Origin: Actinostola sp. cb2023
Taxonomy: Eukaryota; Cnidaria; Anthozoa; Actiniaria; Actinostolidae
Reading direction: 5' to 3'
NCBI GenBank assembly: GCA_033675265.1
Contig: JAUJYZ010000648.1
Coordinates: 225,001-289,000 of the forward strand
Length of the DNA: 64,000 nt
The notes under the pieces were generated by a model. That model ran no database searches. It was not told the DNA's origin and saw only the letters and a list, made by a program, of their open reading frames with translations. The first letter of the stretch is position 1, and every line of letters starts with the position of its first letter. The position numbers and the translations under genes are program-made. Below are positions 36,030-49,100 of this stretch, piece after piece.

Positions 36030-39000
36030 ATGGTATGCCTACTTTTATGAACCTATGTTCAGTCGCGTATCACATTTCGAGGCGATTAGAACATCTATTA
36101 CATACATCCTTCGGAGAAGAGTGCCTCATGCAGATATCATACATTTGAATACTCACGTAATTTTCCTTAATTGCTTAAGTATAATCTAACCGTTCGACTT
36201 CTGCTTTCTCCTGTTGTAGATTGCAATGATAAAAGATGTTCTGCGAGAGCTCATCATAGGCGAGCATGGAACAGACGGATGGAGCAGAGTCCAGTAAGGA
36301 GTGACAGTGAATATATCAATTGTATTTTTATAAATTTACTACCGAAGTTTCGCTTTCGGGTCAGATGGTTATGTTATGCTAATATCGTAACATTTCCAAA
36401 ACAGGGAACAAATTGGCCAAATAAAACAAGACACGACGAAGGACAACAGTTCCACCACCGACGATGTCACAAACAGCGATACTTTGTTTGGCGATTCCCT
36501 TGATTTTACGCGGGAAATTATAAACGTCATATCTCAAGTTCTTGGTAAGTAAAGTTCCAGAAAACCCGAGTATCATTTCAATCCATGAACCTACAAGTTC
36601 TCGTGCTAAACCCAAAGCTTACTCTGATAGACTAGAACAGGATGACATTCATAATAACAATAATCCATCAAGAGTAATTCGTTTAGAAGGACTATGAAAA
36701 TTCATCAGGGGATTTCTATTTTAATTGGTTGGAAAGTAATAGTGTCCGCTTTGTTTTAATTAGAGTCGTGTTTTTTCATGGGGTGAATGTTCCCTTTGTT
36801 TATAGTAATAAGAAAGTGTTTCGATTACCTTTCTGAAACTTTGCAAAACCAAATGGAAGGACCAAGGATGTTTCAGAGAAAGTCAACATACTGTACTTTA
36901 TTCGGTACACAAACTAGACGTCTCTTTGAATATACGCTAGCAACGAAACAAGGAAGGATTTCTCCCTTTTATGAAATATTGTAACTGAAAATAAGGTTAA
37001 ATGTCATAAGGTCTCTTTTTGCTTCTAACATCCATTAAATCGGCACAGTTAAAACCGACAAAAATGTCCACTTTTTCCGGCAATTGTAAACACTGAGTAT
37101 CTTGCCGATTTGATTTTTATTTCTAAGCTAAGGAATTGACAGAACAAAGAGCCGAATGCGGTGTGAAATAAAATGAACGGGAGAACGAACGAAAGAAATG
37201 AGACGACAATTGCATTCAATATTACCTGGCTTCTATATAACGACCGCAACATTAATAATATACTTTATCCTTAAGAATTGTTTGTAGAACATCAGATTAT
37301 GAGGAATGAGAATCCAATCCATGCACTAGTGTTGTGAAAGATCTTTGCGGATTTAGTCTAATATTCGATGGTACAAAACTCTTTGGTAAAAACCTTCCGT
37401 TTCCGTCTTAAGTACTTAATCAACATTCTTAGAAAGTCAGTGCCCTCTACTTTAGATTGAATACGGGGATTATTATGCCTTCCGCGACTAAACATTATTT
37501 CCTCATAACTAAACCATGCTTGACCACAATCATTCCTAACGGCTGAGTGACTGTAAGGCCAATAAATCTGATTTCTTTGCATGCTATAAATTAGGTTTCC
37601 GAGAACATCTGAAAATGTCATTAGATTTCTTTACAGAAAGGAGGTCTGTTTGATGGTAAATCAAAGCCGAAACTTTAATGCCGATATGTAGGGGTATTAA
37701 CCCATTGATAAAGGTTGAATATAAACGTGCGGGAGCTGTGTGAACCTCGAGCTAACGATCTTTTTATCTTCTTAATTCCATGCAACTTCCTTGGCTGGAC
37801 AATGAATGGATCCTAGTTGCACTTGACAAACTTAGCTGACTGAGAGAGAAACTACTAATATTCCGAAAGAGGAAAAACTAAATGTTTTGGCGATACGGAA
37901 ATAATCTTTTATCTATACACTCCCATATAATCCACCAGAACATATATTATATTATTATACCCTTTCTTGACTTTGTTGGATGAATCTATGATGACAACAA
38001 AAAGCGGAAATCGTCTCATCAATCGCACGGAAGGCTGCTTTTGTCAACAACCACTTTTATGGGCATCCAGTACAGGTGTAACGGACTTTCATATAGCTTT
38101 TACTTTTAAATTTTGGTCTAATTAAAACAATTATTACACTACACATTGCCTTAGTGTGAGTATTATATTTTTAGCAATATCCCAACAAGGCTTCTTTCCA
38201 GGACTTCATGTAATTGTGGTTGGTATGTCATATTGAACTATGAAGGAGGTAATCTGTCCCACGGTACAGCGCAAAATGAAGTGCGTTCTTGATATCATAT
38301 ATCATGCAGGAAACCAAAGAAACAAGTATAGTTTTAATTTGTACTCTGTGTTTGAGGAGATCTACTTCTATAGGAAATAGCGTTCCATAATAAGAACATG
38401 TTGACAAATCGACGAGAAAAGACAGTTAGGACAAACGTTCACTAATCGTTGTGCAAATATAAGGGATCTCTGACCGCCTAAGGTCTCATTGAAATAAATT
38501 ACGTCGATATATATAGTCTGTTTTAAACAATACCAAGCCGTCTTACAACCATTATATCTCTTGAGACGATGGATATCTTAAATGAGGAATAACAATGGTT
38601 CCAGTTATCCTATTCGGTTGACTTGCGTTTCCATGCTTGAACCCCAAATCAAAGGACTCAATTTGATCATTATGCTATCCGAGTGATTTTGAAATTTTTA
38701 CATAAAATACAAAAACCCGACATTTCATTAAGTTCAATAAATAATGATTTAGCAGCTATGTCGTATTTTTCCCCATTATCTATTGCACTTTCCCGTCTCA
38801 ATGAAGCTTGGGAATGAAAAGGGTAAAACAATTAAAAATCAATAATCGCGTTAAGACGCCGTAGGATGTTCAAAAACAAAGACTCAAAGTGTTTTGTACT
38901 TCACCGCCAATGTAATATATGCAGTTTATGTAGAAACTAATTTAATCATTAAATCAGTCATAAAAGAAAGAAACAAAATGAAAAATAAACTAAATTTAAT

Positions 39001-42000
39001 CAACACTGACGAAAGACATCCACAAAGGTCAAAACTGTGAAGTATAATTGGCAAACACTGAAAAGTGTATCGACCGATTGAAGTATGTCGTAATAATTTC
39101 AGCCATTTCCAGGACCATTGCCGATGGAATATTTCGTGTATGTATGTATATATATAATGTACTATTTTTAAATAGCTATTCCGCTTTATTAGTTGATTAA
39201 AAATCGCAGTGGGTCACACAGATATGATTTAAAACATGGTAATAAAACCTATTGGATGCTCGGTAGGACAAGATGCAAGGTAATAAACAACAAATACAGC
39301 CATAGTCTAGAAAGAACAAACGATCTTTTTTCTAATAAACACGCCGCCTGCAGCAATTCCTACTGGCTTTTTCTAAGAGGTTGGCACGTACTAAGTATTA
39401 GCGCGGTTACATTTAATTCTAAGGCGATAACACAACTATCCGCCTACATCTCCAATCTTCGATCTATAGACCATGAATTCTTCACTCTTACAAATAATCA
39501 AATGATCTTGTGGAGAATTCCTCCTTTCTCGGGTAATCGTCGTTAACGGTTTTATAAAGATTACAAAAAGGGTATGGTAGGGTTAATATAACTTGGGTTT
39601 GACGTCGACTGAAGGTCATTTGACCATAGACTGAGCCGGGAAAATAGTAAGTATGGTAGCTGTCAGTTTTCGTAACAATAAAAAAAACACACTTTAAGGC
39701 CATCACAGAACACTTAATTACCCGCTGTGATACTTTCCCACTTTGTATTTCTTTCATTAGTGAGATCCTGATAATTGGTTACACTACTGCATAGAAGCTA
39801 GCGCTATCTTAGAAAATCAGCTCATCAAAGCTGGCAGATACCTGTATGGACCATCTGATAGAAAAACATCATACACACACAAAAAAGAAAACCCGCGTTT
39901 TATGAAAAGTTGTATTTGAGCAAACGCTATAGGCTTAGCACTCTGAAACTTTGATGTTTCTTATTTTACCTAATGAAATAAATATTACAGCATCAATTAA
40001 AGTAGTTATATTCATTTACACTGACTTGGATTTCCCTAGTTAGCGCCATATCGATCTTTATTAAGATTTTCCAGTACTATCTAGTGCAGTCTAAAATCTG
40101 AATATTAGATTTGTGGCGACAATAGTCTCTGATTTGTCTCATCCGGTAAATATCGCAAATTCAACACGACTTCTAAGGTTGCGTTCACCTTTGAGATACT
40201 TCATAAATGACAAGTAGACATCCAGACATTTCATATCGATCAAGAAGTCGGTTGTGATGTTGCGATTTTATTGGGATTGACAAGTATTCCTCTATATCAT
40301 CACCGTTTCCTATATCAAGATTAGGTCAATCTGATTCCAAATTGTTTCTCAAAACAATTTTAATGTCATGTCCGTTGATTTTCACTGACATCATTAGCAC
40401 ATGCTCTTGTGGATATTGGCGGCTATTTTTGCACTGCAGTTACAGTGGTTTAGGTAAAGCTGACACTATAGCAGAAATTTACAACTCAAAATTAGTTGAA
40501 TGAAATAAAAGTGGAAATGAAATACGACTTCTGAGATGACAAATTACAAAAGAGTATTTCTGAAGAATCAGTGAGCTTTTGTAGACGTCAGTATGGGTTA
40601 AAATCTAAATTGATTGTGGACAAACGAAATAACAGCTTTACAGACTGTGCAAACTTTGCATAAAAAACAAGTTTAATTTATAATTTAAACGCATCGCTAA
40701 CAATAAAGGTCTATAAAAAGAGCAATAAAAAGAGGGATTTCTGTCGGTAAAGTATTGGTAAATCTGGATTTGCTTACAAACTTCTCGGCGGCAAAGGTTT
40801 TGGGGGTAACTCCCACGAAAACCACTAATCAAGTAATACCTTTATTCACACACACCAAGGCGTGTGTCTTTAGTGTCACTTAAATCCCATTCAAATCGGC
40901 AGAACATTGTTTTTAAAAGACTTGGGGTCTGGAAATTCAAAATAATCCCTCTATTGAATTTATGGTCATAATAGATTTAATTAATTGAGATATCTGTAGC
41001 TTTAAAAATTTATCGTGTATAAATAGTTGTTATTATTATTATGAATATTATTATTATTATTATTGTTTTTACAAATAACCGCATAGTAAGTAAGCTACGG
41101 AAATTATCTTGCGCGCCGAGATTTTATAGGGTTGCGCTATATCATGAAGAACGTTATTATTATTATGATGACGATGATGATGATGATTAAAATTATGATT
41201 AAAACATAGGGGTGCATAATAAGGATCCATATATTGATTTCCAAACTAAAAGTTATATTCATGCAGAGCCGAAGAATCGTCCAGCGAGACCAACATTTTA
41301 ATCAAATAATATTGGACCGACATTTTAGACATCAGTTCCAGTACTGTGGAGAGTTTTCTCTGATATTTGCTGTTATTCTAATTTACAGAGCAAAACGTCG
41401 AAGACCTCCTACGCGAACTTGGGCGGGCCACCTTCCTAATGTTTTTACAATTGCCCCAAGGAAAGATTATTCAGTCTCTTGGAAGTTCGCTTTGTGACTT
41501 CTTGAACAATATTGATAATTTTGTAGATATTGTCGTCCAAGCGCAAGAACTGAATGATGCAAAGCCACCATCTTTTAGGTGTGAGTTACTTAACGATGGT
41601 CACTCTCTGGAGTTGTATTACTACTCGAAAAGACATGGATGGGAGTCCTGTGTTCTGGGAGCTGTTATATGTGCGGCTGAAGTTTTGTTTCATCAAAAGG
41701 TGACTATGACGATCAAAACCGGTATATCAAATCATTCAAGTGACGATATGGACTATACGGTATTTGAAATACGACAGGAATGTGAATATTTCGCAATCAA
41801 GAAATCCATATGTTCGACAGATCCTCATGAACTAGTGATCAGTGTTCCTACACTGTGCTGTGCCTTCCCCTGTCATATAGTATTTGACTACAATATGGAA
41901 ATACAACAGCTTGGTGTGGCATTATTAAGATTAATAGGACATTCACTAATCCAACACGGAACATCCATGGGCACTTACTTTGAACTGATTAGACCTGATA

Positions 42001-43743
42001 TCAACTTCACGTTCAAGTCGATACTATGTAGGATCAATGGATCATTCTTACTAATGCTTAAGCCTACATCACCAGCCGATAATAAAACCTTAATGGAACT
42101 AAAAGGACAAATGATGCATCTTCCCGAGTCAAACTGCATTCTTTTCCTCGCTTCTCCTTTAGTGAAGAAGTTGGAACAGCTAAAAGGGCGTGGCCTCTTC
42201 TTGAGTGACATACCCATTCACGATGCCACGAGGGACCTCATTTTAGTCAGCGAGCAAGCGCATGCGCAGGATGAAATCAAGAAAAGAATGGAACAATTAC
42301 AGACAGAGCTCGAGAAAGCTTCGAATGAACTTGAAGATGAGAAGAAAAAGACTGAAGATCTGCTGGGTTCAATATTTCCCCAGGATGTAGCCAATAAGCT
42401 AATCAATAAGCAGTCTGTACCTGCAAGGTTTATTGAGAATGTTACAATGTTGTTCAGTGATATCGTCGGCTTTACATCTATTTGCGGGAAATGTACTGCC
42501 ATGGAAGTAGTGGAAATGTTAGAGGACTTATATACACAGTTTGATAAACTATGTGGAGAGCTAGATTTATACAAGGTAAGCTAAGTCCCTTACGCTCCCT
42601 GGTTAATATACTTTTTCATGACATATCTCGCACTATTCCAGGTCGAGACCATTGGTGATGCATACGTTGTTGCAGGTGGTGTACAGAGCTTGCACGGCAC
42701 AGTTCAGGATGGACACAGAGTGGCAAAAATGGCTCTTAGTATGATTGACTTCCTAGAGAACGTAATATCACCGGAGGGAGTACCGCTCAAGGTTAGAAAA
42801 TCAGTGAGATAATCCATAGTCAGTTGTTCAGAATACAATTTCAAAGAACGGTAACATAAATCGCGTGGAAACTTCGTTTTAAAATGATAGCTGATATTGC
42901 ATCTGCGGGACGCCTCAGTCAGCTCCCTCAAACACAGAATCCTCAATGCACCTAAAATCCGTGTATAGATGATTCGGCGCATACAGTAACTATAAGCAAA
43001 GTTGTATACGCTGCACTGTATAGAAGTTATGGTCATATCATCATCATTTTTATATTTCAGATGCGTGTCGGTATTCATACTGGATCTGTACTCTCTGGTG
43101 TAGTAGGAACTAAAATGCCTCGATATTGTTTGTTTGGTCATGATGTCACCATCGCAAACAAAATGGAATCCGAAAGCGAGGCGGGAAGAATCAATATCAG
43201 CTCAACAACTTACGAGTAAGTCTGGTCCAGAGCCATCTTAAACATCACTGAACGTCAGTATGTTCGGGAACTACATCTCATTCTAACTATACATGGCAAT
43301 GACCGCGCATTATTGCATGGGTGTGGTTGAAGAAACATTAACTTTTAGGAAATTCATTTTTTTTCAGCCTAATTCGTCATTGCAAGGATCTCAAGTTTAT
43401 CCGAAGGCAAAGGAGCTCACTTCCTGACGGATTCAAGATGGACAAACTTTCTGGCAGCTGTTACTTTCTTCAGAGAAGAATTCCAGACACGGCCTCAAAC
43501 GAGGAAGCTCCTCTATGGCAGAAGCTAGAATCCCCAAGATTAAGACGAGAAACATCCTCTCGTAACCAACCGTGCGATAATTTAAAACCATTAACTGTCA
43601 CAAGCCCAGAAAAGATGGCTGACTCAAACAGCAAATTTAGACCGAATGGGAGTATTGGTTTGCATAAAGACCACGATGCAACACATTTGGATGCAAAAGA
43701 AGACACGGTTTATATTACATGTTTCAAGGAAACATCAGTATAG
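36030..43743 (+). CDS. Soluble guanylate cyclase gene B: alpha-type subunit lacking the heme ligand
   Basis: Exons: 36030-36032 (ATG only, least certain), 36220-36293, 36405-36544, 41389-42575, 42642-42791, 43061-43215, 43368-43743; joined 2085 nt, 694 aa, close to vertebrate alpha subunits (about 690). In the H-NOX domain the heme-ligand position is Val118 (NIDNFVDIV), although the Y-x-S-x-R sequence (YYSKR) persists; exon 3 encodes a Ser/Thr/Asp-rich linker absent from the paralogues. HNOBA, a strong Glu/Lys coiled coil and the cyclase domain follow. Metal Asp residues D430 (LFSDIVGFT) and D474 (ETIGDAY) are present; the catalytic Asn/Arg are T548 and K552. It should be inactive alone and pair with a beta-type subunit such as C or D. 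The C-terminus KETSV is a class I PDZ ligand, like the RETSL end of vertebrate alpha2. An AATAAA signal lies at 43852. Confidence 0.9.
36545..41388 (+). other. Intron 3 of sGC gene B
   Basis: A 4.8-kb intron in the H-NOX region. It is AT-rich and mostly featureless. Its end holds ATT repeats at about 41032-41065, and a stretch TTGCGCTATATCATGAAGAACG followed by ATT/GATG repeats (about 41130-41190) that looks like the 3' tail of a SINE. No internal exon is supported. Confidence 0.5.
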
Positions 43744-43851
43744 AATTAGGAAAATAAATATAGAGCCATCTAGTTGCAGACACTAAAACACAGAACAATT
43801 TGAATTTTCTTGGCTGGCCAAGATACCTATTTTTAACAAAGGAGTTTCATA

Positions 43852-43857
43852 AATAAA
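43852..43857 (+). terminator. Polyadenylation signal candidate of gene B
   Basis: AATAAA 109 bases after the stop codon. Another copy at 43753 is only ten bases after the stop and probably too close. The choice is inference. Confidence 0.35.
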
Positions 43858-44320
43858 AGTTAAAAAAGAGTCATCTAAAATATATCATTTAACGATAGAG
43901 TACAGACACTAAAACCGTGCAACGTTTTGCACTAAATAGCACTAATTAAACAATATAATTATCACTATTTAGTACTACATAATACTATTTATGTTGCGCG
44001 GTTTAAGTATTTGTACTCTACCATAACTTTTTATAGTGAAGCATAATATACGACAATACATTATAGTAAATATTATATATATTTTTCTATTATAATGTCA
44101 ACATCTCCAGGCTCATGACACTGAGCCCATAGTCATTTTTTTAAAGACTCAGCGCAAGACAGTGTGTTGTGTGCGTCGGTTTTATCCAATACGATTTCGT
44201 ACTGATAACATAACTTAAGTTAAGGAGTGTTTAAAAACTCTTTACAACAGAAATGTTATTAAAGTAATGAAAAGCGATATCTGTCTATAATGAAAAATAA
44301 TAAGTGGAGCAACTACTCAT

Positions 44321-44434
44321 GTAGGCTCAGTATCCAGCCGCTGGGGTTTCGTGCGCCCGCGCAATACTGGGAGAGTATCGCGTGGGAGAGTATCGTGGGC
44401 GCACGAAACCCCAGCTGCTGGATACTGAGCCTAC
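44321..44434. mobile_element. 114-bp snap-back element
   Basis: GTAGGCTCAGTATCCAGC pairs with GCTGGATACTGAGCCTAC, and CTGGGGTTTCGTGCGCCC pairs with GGGCGCACGAAACCCCAG. The centre has two GAGAGTATCG repeats. The GC content is well above the neighbourhood. Likely a very short MITE. Confidence 0.75.
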
Positions 44435-44501
44435 TGGCTCATGATACTAGGACGATGAAGTTCCAGAATGATAGAAGTACTTAGTAAATTCCCTGATTCG
44501 A

Positions 44502-44766
44502 CGGTCCCATCTACACTGATGCGTTTATGTTTGAAAACGCACACATTTCGATGCGTTTTGGCCTATCGTCTATATACTAAAATGATCGAAAACGCTGTTC
44601 GTTTTCATCTTTTCAGTCTTCAGGATGCTTAATTTACACATTTTCAAGGCCAATTTAACATTGTAAGGCGAATATTTTAATTCTAAACGAGCAAATGTTC
44701 TAATACGCTTTTGGAAAAACAATACACGGAGCATTTTGAAGACCTATTAGTGTGGACGAGGCCTTA
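44502..44766. mobile_element. hAT-like MITE, copy 1
   Basis: The outer ends GGTCCCATCTACACTGATGCG and TAGTGTGGACGAGGCCTT are imperfect complements, and the interior carries AAAACGC motifs in both orientations. The element at 61564-61708 has the same organisation with ends GGCCCCGTCCACAC and GTGTGGACGTGGTC. Confidence 0.6.
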
Positions 44767-44889
44767 GTTAATTAAAATTTACTCCCCTATAGTTGGAAGC
44801 AACTGATTCATCCGCGTGTGGCCACTATGGAAACACACATGATTTCGTGATATGGTATTGATGTAATAACTTAGCAAGAGCCGTAGCTT

Positions 44890-45055
44890 CTCCTGAGGTA
44901 GCCTGCGTAGCTTGGCTTTCCGATGGAAAGGGGAAAGGGAAAGCCAAGCTACGCAGGATACTCCTGAGGGTATTATATGAATGTACAGTGTAATAGCGAA
45001 AGGGGAGGAGGAAAAAAGCAGGTTTCCTCAAGCTACGCAGGCTATTTAAAATAGC
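44890..45055. repeat. Inverted repeats built on CCTGCGTAGCTTGGC
   Basis: GCCTGCGTAGCTTGGCTTTCC pairs with GGAAAGCCAAGCTACGCAGG across a short purine-rich loop. A further partial copy (TCAAGCTACGCAGGCTA) lies at about 45037-45053. Probably a MITE fragment. Confidence 0.6.
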
Positions 45056-46149
45056 ACTGAACGTCCGGTCGAACAAACGAAGTTCACTTTAAAGAGAGTT
45101 GTAAGGAAAGACGGATAAGAATGTCGTATCCGCTTTGAGATTAGCATTTAACCCCATATATAACCCACTATAAATCCATTCAAATATCTTTATATGGAGA
45201 GTGAGTGATCGATGACGTGATGTTCCTACAATTTTTAATAAGCTAATACTGAGCTTACATACCTTGTGGTATAATTTTTCAAAGAGATAGTTGGATAGTA
45301 GAAAATACTATTTTCCATTTTCTTGGCTTTGGAACAAAGTAATTCATATAACATCTAAAAGAAACAAAAGATGTCACAGCTCTCTGGAAGAAGAGCATTT
45401 TGTTCTTGTAAAGAGATACCGTGCTTAAATAAAGTTTATGATGATGATGATGATGAAGTGCAAGCCTCACTACCCACACTACTACACTCCTCTCAGTTCA
45501 CCTAGCTTTCATAAATTTCTTCTTTTTTTTCCTCTAGTTTTTTCTAGTTTTGTTGTTGTTGTCTAGCTGTGCACATTGATAAAATGTCTGATACATATGC
45601 TAGTCTTTTGAAAAATTGTGCTTGCTTCCTATCAAGGGTTGTGCATACAGTACTGTAGAAAATATACGAGTCTAACGAAGACCATTTTCAGCTGTGTGAA
45701 TAAAGTACCTTGTACGCTGAGACAACTTGGTGACAGAAAACAAAGAACCATTATCTAGTATTGAAACTCAGAGGCAACTAACATGAAAAAAAAAAGTGCT
45801 AATTTAAGAGAGGTAACCATACAAATGTCATCAAATACTGATATAAGCTATACATTTTGTTTTGGGAAATGCTATAAAAAGTGTATGCCGAATTTCGGCC
45901 TTTGTTTCGGGGTTCCGGAAAGCTGCGAGGGGAATGGGAACGATGTGTCCTTTGAGCTGATATACGATGCCATCAAAACAGAATAATTTGGTGATTGGAA
46001 TTTCAAATACGGTAGCATCCCAATTTGCTGAATTTTCTGGTCTCTCTCCGAGTTGGCTGTCGTTAGCCTTTCATGAAATCACATTTGCTTGTAGTGCCGT
46101 TTTCAAAGTATCTATTTGAAGACTTTGAAGTTACCCAAAGCACTGTAGC

Positions 46150-49100
46150 ATGTACGGATTCATAAATCGCGCTCTTCAAAAAATGGTAGTTCGGGACTAC
46201 GGCTTTGATGTTTGGAAAGATATTTTGTAAGTCGCTGTCTCTCATCTATATAATCTACTAAAATTGTATTTTTTAAGGATCTAAGGTGTTTTTTTTTTAT
46301 TTAAATAGAAAAAAGGCCAACGTAGACCTCGGTGACGAGAATGAGTTCAACGAGAGGAGAATTTATGATGATCAAAACACGACCGACGTGCTGACCGTGG
46401 CGGTTGATGTTCTAGGTAAGCCAGCTAATCAACAGAAATATGTATAATTAAATGACCTTCTCAGAACAAAAAATTATATCCCTTCAAGCTTTCTGTCATA
46501 ATACACCATAAACGATTTCGGTTGTGATATGCTTATCTCCCGGTTAGCTGTCCTCATGAAATTACTCGAAACTGAATGCAAACATCTTGCTTGTTCTTAC
46601 TTCAGCTCTTCGCGCTGCCCCGTTAACAATATAAGGTTCAAAATTAGCAGATAATTCATTTTTATTGCCCGATGATCTTGCACTTGACAACACCTCAGCA
46701 GTTTCGATCGAAGTAGGAAAAATATCATGGGATTTAGTTGTAGTAATTTAGTTGTAGTGATACATGTACGTGTGTTGTGACAGATTGATCGCTGAAGTGG
46801 AAATGTTAACCACTTAGCCACAATGAAGTTATTATATTTTACGCAGTGGCGCGAGACACGGTTTTTAATCTTTATCGAAACATTCCCCCAAATAATAACA
46901 ATTAGGTCGGTCCATCAGGAAAATCTTAAAAAATACTCTTCCAATGTTCCAATTATCTAGCAAGGTCAGAAAATGTCATGCACACCCTGATATATTCTTG
47001 TTACATATGGTGTCTAGGAGTTTCAAAGAACTTCATCTTGGAGAAATTTGGTACGATGTTCTTTGAACATTGTCAGCTTTCTGGTTATGATATGATGCTG
47101 CAAACCCTTGGTGGTACAATGAAGGAAGTTTTCAATGGCTTGGATGGCTTGCATGAGCAAATGTTGCTCTTATATCCAGGCATGCACCCACCATCATTTA
47201 GAGCAAAGGAGAGCAAGTATGGCAGAAGGCTGGAGATTCATTACCATTCAGAGAGAATTGGGTTAGAGTTTCTTGTTGTTGGACTGGTCAAAGCCATTGC
47301 CAACAAGCTTTTTGGCATCTCTGTAAATGTGAAAGTGCTGTCTTTTATAGGCACAGACAATGCTTGGGCTAAAGTGTTAGTACTTGCACAGAATGATGAA
47401 GACCTCAAATATATTATACCACAAGATAAAACTATGGCACTGAGAGAAAAGGAATTGAGCATTATCACTCTAGGCTCCAGAATGAGCAGCATAACATTCT
47501 GTCGGGCATGCCCATTCCACGTCATGTTTGATCATCAAATGGTAATCTATCAAGCAGGAATATCGGTTTGTCGAGTTTTACCAGGCATCAAGGTTGGCAA
47601 GTCAAAGTTCCAGGACATATTTGAGTGTGTTAGACCTCCAATAAAACTGACATTTGACAACCTATTAGATTTTATCAACAAAGTCTATGTTGTGAAGACA
47701 AAAGAAGGTCTGCTTGATTCATCCTCACTGACTACAGTCACAGAAGATGATTTTGGTAAATTAGAGTCGCCATCTATGCGCTTCAGAGGGCAAATGCTTC
47801 ATCTTCCAGAATGTGATAGCATTGTGTTTCTGGCTTCTCCAAGTGTTGTCAATCTTGATGGTTTGAATGAGAAAGGTTTGTAATTGTTGTGTATATGTAT
47901 GCTTTCTTAGCTCCACAAGTTTTGTGTTGTTGACCAATATCAACCACCTTTATTCTTGCACTCACTATAAAAGAGAACCTCCCATGGTGTAAACTAAATT
48001 TCCTCTGTGGTCCACAATAATTTATTGTTTATGCATCTAAGTAAGAATACATCTCTATTGTACATTATATGGAAGGTACATGTACATATGGAAGATCAGA
48101 ATGCACTGTGACATTGCAAAGAAGACAACTCAGTGTCTTTTTAACTTTTTAGGTCTATATCTTAGTGACATCCCTATCCATGATGCAACAAGGGATTTGA
48201 TTTTGTTGTCAGAGCAGCACAATGCTGAGTTTAAGCTCTCGCAGAGGCTTGAAATGTTAGCAGACAAGCTACAACAGACATCACGTGAGCTTCAGAGTGA
48301 ACAGCAACTTACTGACAGGTTGCTCTACAGCATTCTACCAGCATCAGTTGCAAATGATCTAAGATTGAGAAAACCAATCATGGCCAACAAATATGAGATT
48401 GTGACTATTTTGTTCAGTGGAATTGTGAACTTCACAAGCTATTGTAACCAGATAAATGAGCCCATGGTAATTGTTGAACTTCTGAATGAAGTGTACATCC
48501 ATTTTGATAATCTGACAGACAACAATGATGAAGTCTACAAGGTATGTTGAAACAAAATTCCACAAATGAAATTGATGGCCATTTTCTATGGCTTCCTTCT
48601 GAACCAATCAAAAAGCATACTGATACATCTCATCCAATCAAACCCTTTCAATAGGGCACAGCATGGTACATGTACCATAACTTTCCCACTCTATATACAG
48701 TCACATTAACAAACTTACAATAATATTGATACACATGTAGGTTGAGACTGTTGGAGATAAATACATGGCTGTAAGTGGACTTCCAACAAAATGTGAGAAG
48801 CATGGATCAAACATTGCAAACCTTGCCCTAGACATGATTAACATTGTTAAAGGAGTGAATGCCAAGGGAATGCAGCAGCAATTACAGGTCAAATAATCTT
48901 TATTATTATACATTGTACTCAGTATCTGTATTCTTATTGATCGAGAGCCTACAGATAATTCTAACTATCAGTGCGCGCCAGCGATATTTCAGCAGTCTGA
49001 TGGTTATCTGTAGGCAGTTATCTGCAAAAACGAGCCTGCGTAGGTCAGCGGATTGGTTGTTATCTGTAGATTATTACAGTGCTGTCATTTTCATTCATTT

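Larger units (their letters stand above)
43744..46149. other. Intergenic region between sGC genes B and C
   Basis: Contains the 3' UTR of gene B (AATAAA at 43753 and 43852) and, separately listed, a 114-bp hairpin, a hAT-like MITE and a GCGTAGCTTGGC hairpin. A GATG repeat near 45437-45456 follows AATAAAGTTTAT and looks like a retroposon tail. No protein gene is supported. Confidence 0.5.

Noticed and set aside
41234..41497. Alternative frame at the start of gene B exon 4
   Set aside because: It is a shadow of the H-NOX exon. The correct frame follows the acceptor ending at 41388 and continues the upstream exon in phase.
45783..45986. 67-codon Cys-rich frame upstream of gene C
   Set aside because: No signal peptide, no recognised Cys framework and too short to support by sequence alone.
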